Shown piece after piece: positions 35,008 to 44,116 of a stretch of 64,000 bases of DNA (position 1 is the stretch's first letter; each line of letters starts with the position of its first letter). Made by a program: the position numbers and the translations under genes. The DNA comes from Gemmatimonadaceae bacterium (GTDB lineage Bacteria; Gemmatimonadota; Gemmatimonadetes; Gemmatimonadales; Gemmatimonadaceae): NCBI GenBank assembly GCA_020851455.1, contig JADZCT010000020.1, positions 289,364 through 353,363 of the forward strand. Direction: 5' to 3'. The notes under the pieces are model-generated. The model had not been told where the DNA came from. It ran no database searches and saw nothing but the letters and a program-made list of their open reading frames with translations.

Positions 35008-37368
35008 ATGGAACAACTGCCCGCCTTTCCCAACCTGCTGGCTGACCCGAACCCCGACGTTGACTTCCGCAGGTACTGGCAAGTGCTTTCGCGCAGCGCC
35101 TGGATCATCATTGCCTGCGTCGTCATGGCCGTGGTGGCCGCGACGGTTGCTGTCCGGAAGATCGAGCCCACCTACCAGGCCACCGCGACCGTGCGGGTGG
35201 ACGTCGCGCGCCAGCCATCGAGCCCGATGGCGATGTTCTCCATGGGCATCTACGACTACCAGACGCTGCTTGCGCAGGCTAAGGAACTGATTACGAGCCG
35301 GAGTCTCGCGGCGACCGTGGTGGATGACCTTGGGCTTCGGATCGGCATCGAGCAGCCGGCACGCAATGCCTCGGTACGCAGCGAGTACGTCCTCGCGGCC
35401 CGGACGGAGCCGGATGCGCCATCGGAGCGCTACCGGATCGCGAGGGTCGCCGCGGGCCGCGAAGTGCGACTCGCCTCCAATGACTCGCTCATCGGCACGT
35501 ACCCGGATACCGGCGAGATCAGGATCGTCGGTGGGTACGTGCGCCTGACGGACGAAGGACGCGCGCTCGACCGCATGACGATCGGGCTGGTTCGCCGGAT
35601 TGACGCGGCCGAAGGACTGCGGGGCGGAATCGAGGTCGGCCAGCCGAACAAGGACGCCAACGTGCTGGCTGTGACCTACCGGGGCACCGACCCGACGCTC
35701 GTGCGGGATATACCCAATGCGGTGGCGCGGGCATTCATCAAGCGGAAGATGGAGCTCGACAGGAGCGGCGCGATCGCACGTGTCGAGTTCCTGGCGCGCC
35801 AGCGCGCTACGCTTGGCGCCGACATCGCGGAGGCCGAGGACTCGATCCGCACGTTCCTGCAGAGGCAGGGCATCGCGAGTGTATCGCAGTACGAGACGAC
35901 GCTTGCCAACGAGCTAGGCGCGCTCAATGCCTCGAAGCGCGACCTCGAGGAGCAGCGCGTCAACATCCGTCGGGCGCTGGAGGTGCCGAAGGGGGTGAAG
36001 GACTCCGTGGAGCGCGCCGAGGCGTGGCTCCAGCAACTGCAGTCAACCCGCGACTTCGTGCGCTCCGGCATTGCCACCGGCGAGGTGTCGAGGTTCGAGA
36101 TCCTGATGTCGTCCAGGCGGGAGCTGCTGGCGACGCTGCTGCCCACGGCCGATCGCGTTGCAGCGCTGGATGCGCAGATCGTGGCTACGGTTGACGCCAT
36201 CCGCGACCGCGCGGCGCAGTTCGCGGCGAACCTCGACAGCGAGTACGCGGCGACGCAGAAGCAGATCGCCGCAGTCACCGCGCAGCTTCAGGGCGTACCG
36301 GAGCAGACGCTCGAGTACGGCAAGCTGGAGCGCAATCGGCGGATCATCGAGGAGATGATCACGATCGTGCAGTCGCAGATGAAGGAGGCGGAGATTTCGG
36401 CCGTCGCCAGCGACTCGACAGCTACCATCCTGGACAACGCGGTGACGCCGTCGCAACAGTCCGGATCGCCGGAAACGCTGATCTTCGCGGTTGCGGTGCT
36501 GTCTGGGCTCATCGTCGGTGTATTCGTGGCGTTCCTGCGCGACTGGCTCGACACCACCATCCGCACCGAGAGGGATCTGGCGGGCATCGTGGGAACGGCC
36601 GTGGTCGGCACGATTCCCAACCTGCAGCAGCAGGCGCGGTCGGCAGGGTACCGCCTGCCTGCCTCGACGCAGGGTGAGCGTCCGCTCGCCACGAGCCGGG
36701 AATTCCAGACGCCGGCGGCGGAGGCATACCGTACGCTCAGGACGAACCTGAACTACCTGACGCCGCCGCGCGCGCCGCGCGTGATCGTGATCACGAGTGC
36801 GCTGCCCGGGGACGGCAAGACAACGACGACGGTAAACCTCGCGGTCACGCTTGCGCACCAGGGGCAGCGGGTAATCCTCATTGACGCCGAGACGCGGCGC
36901 GGCACGGTGCACGAGGTGTTCGCCATTCCCCCTGCGCCCGGGTTCTTTGACCTGATGTATGGCCAGGCCTCACCGGGCGAGTGCATAAGACGCGTGCAGA
37001 TGGAGGGTGGGGGCACGGTGGATGTTCTTCCATTGGGGAGCGCACCGAGCGTGAACCCTGCCGACCTCCTGGTGGCGGCGCGTCTGGAGCCGCTCTTCGA
37101 ACGGCTTCGCAGCCAGTATGACTACGTACTGATTGACACTCCGCCGCTCAACCTGTTCACCGACGCCGCCCTGATCGGCGCGCAGGCCGACGCGCTACTT
37201 CTCGTGGCGCGCGCCGACAAGACGGATCGTGACGAGATCCGGTACGCCGTGCAGCAGCTCCGCAACGTGCAGGTTACGCTCGCCGGCGCAATTCTGAACG
37301 ACGTGGACTTCAAGCGCGCTTCTCGATATCGCGTTGGCTACGGCTACTACTACGACTATGCCCGCTGA
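35008..37368 (+). CDS. Wzc-type BY-kinase (polysaccharide co-polymerase and tyrosine autokinase)
   Basis: The 786-residue protein has a Wzz domain with a first helix at about residues 31-50, a long periplasmic coiled-coil region, a second helix at about 492-511, then a cytoplasmic CpsD-like kinase domain. The Walker A is LPGDGKTTTT (Lys604). The Walker A' is ILIDAETRRG (Asp626, then Glu628 where Asp is usual, Arg630). The Walker B is YVLIDTPPLN. The C-terminus is a tyrosine cluster (RYRVGYGYYYDYAR), the expected autophosphorylation tail. It controls chain length and export and is the likely substrate of the CpsB-like phosphatase at 30491. The final codons overlap the start of the next gene. 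Confidence 0.93.
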   Translation: MEQLPAFPNLLADPNPDVDFRRYWQVLSRSAWIIIACVVMAVVAATVAVRKIEPTYQATATVRVDVARQPSSPMAMFSMGIYDYQTLLAQAKELITSRSLAATVVDDLGLRIGIEQPARNASVRSEYVLAARTEPDAPSERYRIARVAAGREVRLASNDSLIGTYPDTGEIRIVGGYVRLTDEGRALDRMTIGLVRRIDAAEGLRGGIEVGQPNKDANVLAVTYRGTDPTLVRDIPNAVARAFIKRKMELDRSGAIARVEFLARQRATLGADIAEAEDSIRTFLQRQGIASVSQYETTLANELGALNASKRDLEEQRVNIRRALEVPKGVKDSVERAEAWLQQLQSTRDFVRSGIATGEVSRFEILMSSRRELLATLLPTADRVAALDAQIVATVDAIRDRAAQFAANLDSEYAATQKQIAAVTAQLQGVPEQTLEYGKLERNRRIIEEMITIVQSQMKEAEISAVASDSTATILDNAVTPSQQSGSPETLIFAVAVLSGLIVGVFVAFLRDWLDTTIRTERDLAGIVGTAVVGTIPNLQQQARSAGYRLPASTQGERPLATSREFQTPAAEAYRTLRTNLNYLTPPRAPRVIVITSALPGDGKTTTTVNLAVTLAHQGQRVILIDAETRRGTVHEVFAIPPAPGFFDLMYGQASPGECIRRVQMEGGGTVDVLPLGSAPSVNPADLLVAARLEPLFERLRSQYDYVLIDTPPLNLFTDAALIGAQADALLLVARADKTDRDEIRYAVQQLRNVQVTLAGAILNDVDFKRASRYRVGYGYYYDYAR

Positions 37369-38020
37369 GCGATTCTCGGCGCGCGCCGGGCCTGCTTCCA
37401 TGCGCGACTCGCGCGGCGCACGGGAACTTGCGCCGGACCTGTTCGATACCGGCACTGAACGGCTTCCGCGGAGCGGGCAGCTCGGTGCGCTGACCCTCGC
37501 CGGGGCGGCGTTGTTCCTGACCGAGGTTCTCGTGGCGCCGCTCGTGCTCGCGATTTCACTCACGGGATCCGTGTTTGCGTGGTGGCTGCTGAGCCAGCCG
37601 TGGTCGGGTCGGCGGAGGGTGTCGCGTCATCGGGGCATCAACTCGCGGCTTCTCTACCTCAGCACACTGATGCTCGTAGGGATGTGGCTGACCGTGATGT
37701 TCGTCTTCCGCGCGAGCGATCCCACGCTTTCGGCGGGGTTCACGACGACGCTGCCGCTGCAGGTGTTCGGGTTGGACTTCTCCCTGCTCAAGGCGCTCAA
37801 CGGCATGGAGGCGCCCCGGACGAGCACTGCGCCGGTCATCCCGCCGCCGTCGTCAATTGCGCCGTTCAGTCTCTTCGTCCACGGTGTGGCCTCCACGGTC
37901 AGCACCAGCCTGCTTGCCCATGTGATCGCAACGGCAAGGCGGAGATTCCGCCGGCGGGCGCGCGCGGAGAAGATGGTGCGTGAACAGGCGTCGGCGCGGT
38001 CATCGGCGGGCAGCGCGTAG
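37358..38020 (+). CDS. membrane protein of unknown function in the polysaccharide cluster
   Basis: I do not recognise this family. From the ATG at 37358 it has 220 residues, with two to three hydrophobic segments early on (LTLAGAALFLTEVLVAPLVL and nearby), another at about residue 100 (LYLSTLMLVGMWLTVMFVF), a Pro/Thr/Ser-rich middle and an Arg-rich C-terminus. It overlaps the BY-kinase tail by 11 nt and ends 8 nt before the polymerase-like gene, so it belongs to the polysaccharide operon and may help chain assembly or localisation. The frame opens 8 codons earlier, within the kinase gene. Confidence 0.6.
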   Translation: MPAERFSARAGPASMRDSRGARELAPDLFDTGTERLPRSGQLGALTLAGAALFLTEVLVAPLVLAISLTGSVFAWWLLSQPWSGRRRVSRHRGINSRLLYLSTLMLVGMWLTVMFVFRASDPTLSAGFTTTLPLQVFGLDFSLLKALNGMEAPRTSTAPVIPPPSSIAPFSLFVHGVASTVSTSLLAHVIATARRRFRRRARAEKMVREQASARSSAGSA

Positions 38021-38028
38021 CACGCCCG

Positions 38029-39618
38029 ATGCGCGCTAACGCCCCGATGGCCTCCACGCCGGCCGCTCAAGGCGCCGCGCTGCGCCGGCACGGCGCGGAT
38101 GCGGGCGGCGGAGCACACGAGGGCGGAGAAGGGTGCCCCGTATTCGCGGTGCTGGTGATATTCTGCGCGGGGGTGGCCGTCCTGCTGGCGGGCGTCGGCG
38201 GCGGGCTGGCGAACATCCTGTACGTAGTGCTCGCGGCAGGAGCCGGGTTCGCGCTGCACGCGCGCTCTCCCGCCGCGTACGTCAGCTTCACGCTCTGGCT
38301 GTGGTTCGTGACTCCGTTCGTGCGGCGGGTGCTCGACATGCATCACGGCTGGGCTCCAACCTCGCCGACGCTGCTTGCGCCGCTCGCGGTAGCGCTGATC
38401 TCGATGGCCACGTTGCTTGGGCGGGGCCGGGAGTTGCGCGGCATCCTGTATGCGCCATTCCTGCTCGTGTTCATGGCGCTGGTGTACGGATACGCCGTCG
38501 GGTTGATAACCACGGGGGTCATTCCTGCGACGTATGCCCTGGCCACATGGGTCGCCCCGGTGCTGCTGGGGCTGTACGTGGCAATTCACTGGCGGCGCTA
38601 TCCCGAGTTCGCCAGGGCGGTACGCGCCACTTTCATCGTTGCGCTTCCGATCCTGGCGGCCTACGGGATCTACCAGTTCGTGAAGCTGCCGCGGTGGGAC
38701 GCACAGTGGATGACGAACGCCGACCTCAGGAGCATTGGCGACCCGCGGCCGTTTGCGGCGCGAGTGTTCAGCACGTTGAACACGCCGGGGCCGTTCGGGG
38801 CCTTCCTGTGCGCCGGGTCGTTGATGTTGCTCGGAACGCGCAGCCGGCTGCGGTTCGTTGGCATTGCCCTGGCCGTCGTGTCGCTGCTGCTGACGCGCAC
38901 GCGCGCCGCATGGGGAGCTTTCGTGATCGGGCTCATCGTCCAGCGAATGGGACAGCCGCTGCGGAATCTTCCGCGCTACGCCGCCACTCTCGTGGCCGTG
39001 GCGATCGTCGCGATCCCGATCGCACGGACGCCAAGCTTCAGCGCGCTCATCCTGCCGCGCATCAAGACCCTGACGAACCTCTCGCGCGACAACTCCTTCA
39101 CGAACCGCTACAACTTCTCGCTCTCGGCGGCGGCGACGATCGCCGAGACCGCGGAAGGCGGCGGGCTTGGCGCGACGGGCGGCGCCGTCAAGCTTCGTGG
39201 CGGCGAAGGAGTGCGTTCGCTCGACAACGGATTCCTCGAGGTGTTCTACGTCTTTGGCTGGCCGGGGGGGACGCTCTTCTTCCTTGGCCTGTTCCTGCTG
39301 GTGCTGCAGTCGGCGCGGTTTCGCGAGACACGTGTTGACCCGTTCGCCAACGCCGCGCGCGCGACGGCTGTCGCGCTGATCGCGATGCTTCCCATCGGCG
39401 ATGTATTCACCGGATCCACCGGCACGCTGATCTGGGTATGTGGCGGGCTCGGGATCGCGGGACATGCGTATCACCTGACCACGGGGCAGGCGCTGCGCTC
39501 GGCGCGCGCGCGCGCGGCGCTCGATGCCGCGACCGCGGTGGCGCCCAGGCCCCTCGTTGCAGCGGATGCGGGCGCTGGCGCGCTTGCCGTTGCTGGCGCA
39601 GGCACGGGCAAGGGATGA
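38029..39618 (+). CDS. O-antigen ligase/polymerase-like membrane protein (Wzy_C family)
   Basis: The 529-residue integral membrane protein has about 10-12 helices and a large periplasmic loop in the second half containing SLDNGFLEVFYVFGWPGG, typical of O-antigen ligase/polymerase proteins. It would polymerise lipid-linked repeat units or ligate glycan to an acceptor in the periplasm. Presence of this gene together with an ABC exporter in the same cluster is notable. The C-terminus is Ala/Gly-rich and probably disordered. It starts 8 nt after the previous stop. Confidence 0.85.
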   Translation: MRANAPMASTPAAQGAALRRHGADAGGGAHEGGEGCPVFAVLVIFCAGVAVLLAGVGGGLANILYVVLAAGAGFALHARSPAAYVSFTLWLWFVTPFVRRVLDMHHGWAPTSPTLLAPLAVALISMATLLGRGRELRGILYAPFLLVFMALVYGYAVGLITTGVIPATYALATWVAPVLLGLYVAIHWRRYPEFARAVRATFIVALPILAAYGIYQFVKLPRWDAQWMTNADLRSIGDPRPFAARVFSTLNTPGPFGAFLCAGSLMLLGTRSRLRFVGIALAVVSLLLTRTRAAWGAFVIGLIVQRMGQPLRNLPRYAATLVAVAIVAIPIARTPSFSALILPRIKTLTNLSRDNSFTNRYNFSLSAAATIAETAEGGGLGATGGAVKLRGGEGVRSLDNGFLEVFYVFGWPGGTLFFLGLFLLVLQSARFRETRVDPFANAARATAVALIAMLPIGDVFTGSTGTLIWVCGGLGIAGHAYHLTTGQALRSARARAALDAATAVAPRPLVAADAGAGALAVAGAGTGKG

Positions 39619-39661
39619 CACCGTCGCTGTGTCCGCCCGAACCGTGGCGGAAGGCGGCCTG

Positions 39662-40681
39662 ATGCGACTTCCGGGTGCCGGGCGGGTGCGACGCGTTGCG
39701 CGAACCGTGGCGGGCGCTGCGCGGCGGCGCTGTGCGCGCGGGCTCGTCCTGCTCTATCACCGGGTGGCAGGCCCCCGGTTCGACCCGCAACTGCTCGATG
39801 TTGCGCCAGCGACCTTCGCGGCGCACATGGACGTGCTTCAGTCGTGGGGCGCCGTGCTCGCGGTGCACGACTTCGAGGTGGCGCGACGCGCGGGACGCCT
39901 GCCTCCGCGTGCGGTGTGCATAACCTTCGACGACGGATACGCGGACAATCTGCACGCAGCCGCGCGGCTGCTCGAAGCGCGCCGGCTGCCTGCAACGGTG
40001 TTCGTCACATCCGGAATGATTGACGCGCCCGGCGAGTTCTGGTGGGATGATCTCGAGCGTGTAGTGGCTGCACCATCACTCGGTGCAACCGCCCCGTCAT
40101 TCGTGCAATGGCGAGGCGGCAGCGGGCCGGAGGCGTTCGGGGCCCCGTGGACCATCGAGCAGTCCGTGGCGACCGCACGGCAGCAGCTTTACCTGGATCT
40201 CTCCCGCGACCTCAGGCTCCTTGACCCTGCCGAGCGGGATGCCCGTGTTGCCGAGCTCAGGGGCTGGGCTGGCGTGCCACGCAAGGCGCGGGAGTCACAC
40301 CGTTCGCTCATGGCGGATGAGCTCCGGCAACTCGCAGCGATGGCCGGCATCACGATTGGCGCGCACACCGTGCGGCATCCCGTCATGGCCAGGCAATCGC
40401 CGAACGCGCAGAGGAAGGAGTGGGACGACTCCATCCGCGCGATCGCGACTGTCACCGGGCGCAAGGTGACGGTCGCGGCGTATCCGTATGGCGGCGCCGG
40501 AGACGTGTCGCGCGCGTGCGAGACGGTCGCGCGCGAGGTTGGGTTCGATACAGTCTTTGCGAATGAAGCCGGGGCGGCGTGGCGGTGGTCCAGGCGGTGG
40601 CGTGTGCCACGGCTGCTGGTGCGCGACTGGCCGGCTGACGAATTCCTCCGGCGCCTCACGACTTGGTGGGAGTCGGCGTGA
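39662..40681 (+). CDS. polysaccharide deacetylase family protein (NodB-like, CE4)
   Basis: The 339-residue protein carries the NodB motif 1 VCITFDDGYADN and the later motif GAHTVRHPVMAR, with metal-binding residues in place. LVLLYHRV opens the domain. It should remove N-acetyl groups from an amino sugar in the polysaccharide or a precursor. The ATG at 39662 was chosen because GGAAGG lies upstream and the frame before it lacks family similarity. Its stop overlaps the GTG of the next glycosyltransferase (GTGA). Confidence 0.87.
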   Translation: MRLPGAGRVRRVARTVAGAARRRCARGLVLLYHRVAGPRFDPQLLDVAPATFAAHMDVLQSWGAVLAVHDFEVARRAGRLPPRAVCITFDDGYADNLHAAARLLEARRLPATVFVTSGMIDAPGEFWWDDLERVVAAPSLGATAPSFVQWRGGSGPEAFGAPWTIEQSVATARQQLYLDLSRDLRLLDPAERDARVAELRGWAGVPRKARESHRSLMADELRQLAAMAGITIGAHTVRHPVMARQSPNAQRKEWDDSIRAIATVTGRKVTVAAYPYGGAGDVSRACETVAREVGFDTVFANEAGAAWRWSRRWRVPRLLVRDWPADEFLRRLTTWWESA

Positions 40682-42048
40682 AGCGGACCATCGTTACGGT
40701 CTCGTCACGGGACATCGGAGGCGGCGCCGAGCGCACGGCGAGGGATCTGCACCGCGCCTACGCGGCCGCAGGGCACGATGCGTGGCTGGCCGCTGGCGAG
40801 GTCCTGCGGCCCGGATCCAGCACACGACCGATCCCGAATCGTGACCGCCGGTCAGCGTGGGCGAAGGCGTGGATGGCAGCCGCTGACGCACTCCCGCAGC
40901 GTGGGGCGGGATTCCGGGTTGCACGGGCTATGCGAACCGCGGTGGCGGAGCCCAACCGATGGTGGCGCACCCGGCGCGGCATCGAGGACTTCGACTTTCC
41001 AGGCACGCCGGAGCTGACGCGACTTGCAGGACGCACTCCGGATCTCCTGCACCTGCACAACATGCATGGCGGCTACTTCGACCTGCGCTGCCTTCCACGC
41101 CTGTCGGCGCAGGTTCCGACGATCGTCACGATGCACGACGCATGGCTTCTCACCGGGCATTGCGCGCACTCGCTTGGTTGTGAGCGATGGAAGGCCGGAT
41201 GCGGCGAGTGTCCGGCGCTGTGGATCTATCCAGCCGTTGCCCGCGACGCTACCGCCGTGAACTTCAGGCGTAAGGCAGCGATCTACGCCGCATCCCGCGT
41301 GCACGTGGGCGTGCCGAGCGCGTGGCTTGCCGCGCAAGTGCGTGAGAGCATGCTGCTGCCCGCCGTCCGTGACCTGCGCGTAATTCCGCACGGCGTGGAT
41401 GTTGGCACATTTTCGCCCGGGCCGGGTCATGAGCGAGGTGAAGCGCGGCGCCTGCTCGGCCTGGATCCAGCGCAACCGATGGTGCTCACTTCCGCTGCGG
41501 CGCTTCGCCCGCGCAGCTGGCGCGACGCGGAGACGCTTCGGCATGCGCTTCGGCGGCTCTCGGGCGTGGCGGCGGGCGCGCGATGGATCGCGATTGGCGA
41601 GGCCGGGCTGGATGAGCGGATCGGGGCTGTGACCGTGGAACGTCGCGCAGCCGAGTCTGACGACCGGAGAATGGCGCAGTGGTACCGGGCGGCCGACGTG
41701 TACGTTCACGCGGCTCGCGCGGATACTTTTCCCTACATGGTCATCGAGTCGCTCGCGTGCGGAACGCCGGTGATCGGAACGGCGGTGGGCGGTATTCCCG
41801 AGCAGATTCGCGGCGACGCACGTCACGGAACGGGAGGGGTGATGCCCGCTGCGGCGACCGGGATCCTGGTGCGTCCGGCCGACGCCGCAGCGCTGGCCCG
41901 CGCGATAGCGGCGTTTTTCGCGATGGAGTCATCCGATCGCGCTACTATTGGTAGGAACGCCGCTGCGGATGCGGCCACTCGCTTTGAACTCCGGCGCCAG
42001 GCACGCGCGTACATGGAGTGGGTTGACGAACTCACGGGCCAGCCATGA
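40678..42048 (+). CDS. glycosyltransferase family 4
   Basis: The 456-residue GT-B protein has the N-terminal motif SSRDIGGGAERTARDLH and HLHNMHGGYFDL. The C-terminal donor-binding domain carries ADTFPYMVIESLACGTPVIG, the E-x7-E-type region of GT4 enzymes. MHDAWLLTGHCAHSLGCERW resembles colanic-acid WcaC-like transferases. The donor and acceptor sugars are unknown. The GTG start overlaps the deacetylase stop by 4 bases. Confidence 0.88.
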   Translation: MKRTIVTVSSRDIGGGAERTARDLHRAYAAAGHDAWLAAGEVLRPGSSTRPIPNRDRRSAWAKAWMAAADALPQRGAGFRVARAMRTAVAEPNRWWRTRRGIEDFDFPGTPELTRLAGRTPDLLHLHNMHGGYFDLRCLPRLSAQVPTIVTMHDAWLLTGHCAHSLGCERWKAGCGECPALWIYPAVARDATAVNFRRKAAIYAASRVHVGVPSAWLAAQVRESMLLPAVRDLRVIPHGVDVGTFSPGPGHERGEARRLLGLDPAQPMVLTSAAALRPRSWRDAETLRHALRRLSGVAAGARWIAIGEAGLDERIGAVTVERRAAESDDRRMAQWYRAADVYVHAARADTFPYMVIESLACGTPVIGTAVGGIPEQIRGDARHGTGGVMPAAATGILVRPADAAALARAIAAFFAMESSDRATIGRNAAADAATRFELRRQARAYMEWVDELTGQP

Positions 42049-42087
42049 AACGGGGCTCCGCTTGCGGCCGGCCGCCGGGGTGCGCGA

Positions 42088-42942
42088 TTGGCGCATAAGG
42101 GTGCGGCAGTAGAAGAAGGCGCGCTGATTGCGCACAACGCCGCGGCGCACGACGCCGTCGGGGCGCGTTACGACGTCGGCCATCCGGAGATCTTCAACGA
42201 CGTAGAACAGGCGCGGCTCAGGGCAGCGGTGGAGCGCGCGGTGGCACTGGCGGGGCGTGGCCGCGGGCGCGTGCGGGCACTCGATGCTGGCTGTGGAACA
42301 GGCAACGTCACCGCTCACCTGATTGCAGCGGGTGCGACCGTCACCGCCGCGGATCTCTCACAGCGCTTCCTGGCGATAGTCCGGGAGCGGTTCGCCGGCA
42401 GTGGCGCTCTCGACGGCACCGTTGCCTTGAATGGCCGTGACCTCGCCCCGATTCCCGATGGCGCTTTCGATCTCGCCGTGACGTACTCCGTGCTTCACCA
42501 CGTGCCCGACTACCTGCGGTTCGTGCGTGAGCTTGCGCGGGTGGCCGCGCCTGGCGGGGTAGTGATGATTGACCATGAACGCGCTGGCTCGTACTGGACT
42601 TCAACCGGGATGGCCGCCTTTCTGGCCGAGGCCGTGGTCTGGCCGCAGCGCCGGTGGTGGTACTGGCTTCAGCCGTCACGGTACTGGAAGCGGATCCGGC
42701 CGCTGCTCGATGTTCGACGGTTGCGCAATCCGCGCTATATGCCTGAGGGCGACATCCATATCTGGCCGGACGACCACATCGAATGGCGGAAGGTCGAGGC
42801 CGCGCTCGAAGATGCCGGCTGCACGATAGAACTGCGTGAGCAGTACCTGCTGTTCGAGCCCAGATACCGGCGCGGGGTATGGGAGCACTGGCGCACGCGG
42901 GTGGCGGACATGCAGCTCGTCCTCGCGCGGAAGGCGGGCTGA
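42088..42942 (+). CDS. class I SAM-dependent methyltransferase
   Basis: The protein is 284 residues from a TTG at 42088; no ATG or GTG in a suitable place was found, so the start is uncertain. The SAM-binding motif I is ALDAGCGTGNVTAHL, motif post-I ends VTAADLS, and the acidic motif is followed by AVTYSVLHHVPDYLRFV. It likely methylates a sugar or other intermediate of the polysaccharide. It sits 39 nt after one glycosyltransferase and 46 nt before the next. Confidence 0.82.
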   Translation: MAHKGAAVEEGALIAHNAAAHDAVGARYDVGHPEIFNDVEQARLRAAVERAVALAGRGRGRVRALDAGCGTGNVTAHLIAAGATVTAADLSQRFLAIVRERFAGSGALDGTVALNGRDLAPIPDGAFDLAVTYSVLHHVPDYLRFVRELARVAAPGGVVMIDHERAGSYWTSTGMAAFLAEAVVWPQRRWWYWLQPSRYWKRIRPLLDVRRLRNPRYMPEGDIHIWPDDHIEWRKVEAALEDAGCTIELREQYLLFEPRYRRGVWEHWRTRVADMQLVLARKAG

Positions 42943-42988
42943 TGCCGGGGCGTTTCGAGCCGTTCACGCGGCGTTCCGGGCGAGCGGC

Positions 42989-44116
42989 GTGACGCAGCGT
43001 CCGCTCCGCGTATTCATGCCGTGCACGGGCCTCGGGAGCGTGGCGCGCGGCTTCGAGACGTTCACACGCGAGTGCGCAGCGGCATTGCGCGACGCTCCGG
43101 GCATTGACGTGCGCGTCTTTGGCGGCGGTCCCCGGTTGCAGCCGGGCGAGCACCGCGTGCGGTGCCTCAGGCGGTCGGGGAAGGCGGCTGCGCTGCTGGG
43201 CCGTGCTGTGAACCGGGATCCGTATTTCGTCGAGCAGGCGACTTTCTTCGCGGGGTGGCTCCCGGCGGTCGCAGCCGGCGCTCCGGACCTCGTGTACTTC
43301 GCCGACCTCAACCTCGGCAACGCGCTCTGGCACTGGCGCCGCGTCTCGCGCATGCGCTACCGGCTCCTGTACTACAATGGCGGCGCGACGACGCAGCCAT
43401 TCACGCGCTGTGACCTGGTGCAACAGGTCAGCCCAGAGCATCTCGATGCTGCTCTGGCTCGGGGAGAGGCGCGTGAGCGAATGGTGTGGCTGCCGCATGG
43501 TCTCGCGATTGCCAGTGCGTTCAGCGCTCCAACGGAGGTGGAGCGCGCCACGACACGGGCGGCGCTTGGTGTTCCGGTGGCGGGGCCGCTCGTGGTGAGC
43601 GTAGGCGCCCTCGACGTCACATTGAAACGGATGGACGCCGTCATCGAGGCCGTTGCTGCGATGCCTGAGCGACCATACCTGCTTCTTCTTGGCGCCGAGA
43701 CCGTCGAGACGCCGCGGGTGCGTGCGCGCGCGGAGGCGTTGCTTCCGGGACGATGCGCGATCGCCACCGTAGCGCGCCCGATTGTCATTGCCGCCTGCAG
43801 GGCGGCCGACGCGTTCGTGCTAGGCTCGCTTGGTGAAGGGTTCGGGCTGGCGCTCGCCGAAGCGCTGGCAGAAGGCGTGCCGTGCGTTGCACACGATACC
43901 GTGACCGCGGCATACTTGGGCGGCAACCATGCGATCCTTGCAGACCTGCGTGAGCCCGGCGTGCTCTCCGGCGCGCTCTCGTCCGCGCTTGCCCGCGGGC
44001 GGGAGAGCGCCGTTGCACAGCACGCGTGGGTATACGAACGGTTCTCGTGGGACGTGCTCGCGCCGAGCTACGTGGACCTCATGCGGCGCGCGGCCGCACC
44101 GGTGAACGCAGGATGA
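42989..44116 (+). CDS. glycosyltransferase family 4
   Basis: The protein is 375 residues from the GTG at 42989, where recognisable sequence (LRVFMPCTGLGSVARGFE) begins; the open frame upstream to 42836 overlaps the methyltransferase gene and lacks similarity. The C-terminal half has LGSLGEGFGLALAEALAEGV, the EGFGL-type donor-binding site. Its substrate is unknown. Its TGA stop overlaps the ATG of the next gene. Confidence 0.85.
   Translation: MTQRPLRVFMPCTGLGSVARGFETFTRECAAALRDAPGIDVRVFGGGPRLQPGEHRVRCLRRSGKAAALLGRAVNRDPYFVEQATFFAGWLPAVAAGAPDLVYFADLNLGNALWHWRRVSRMRYRLLYYNGGATTQPFTRCDLVQQVSPEHLDAALARGEARERMVWLPHGLAIASAFSAPTEVERATTRAALGVPVAGPLVVSVGALDVTLKRMDAVIEAVAAMPERPYLLLLGAETVETPRVRARAEALLPGRCAIATVARPIVIAACRAADAFVLGSLGEGFGLALAEALAEGVPCVAHDTVTAAYLGGNHAILADLREPGVLSGALSSALARGRESAVAQHAWVYERFSWDVLAPSYVDLMRRAAAPVNAG

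Noticed and set aside
37654..39621. 655-codon minus-strand frame opposite the polymerase-like gene
   Set aside because: Arg/His/Gln-rich translation without recognisable motifs; the plus-strand gene has clear membrane-protein structure and operon spacing.
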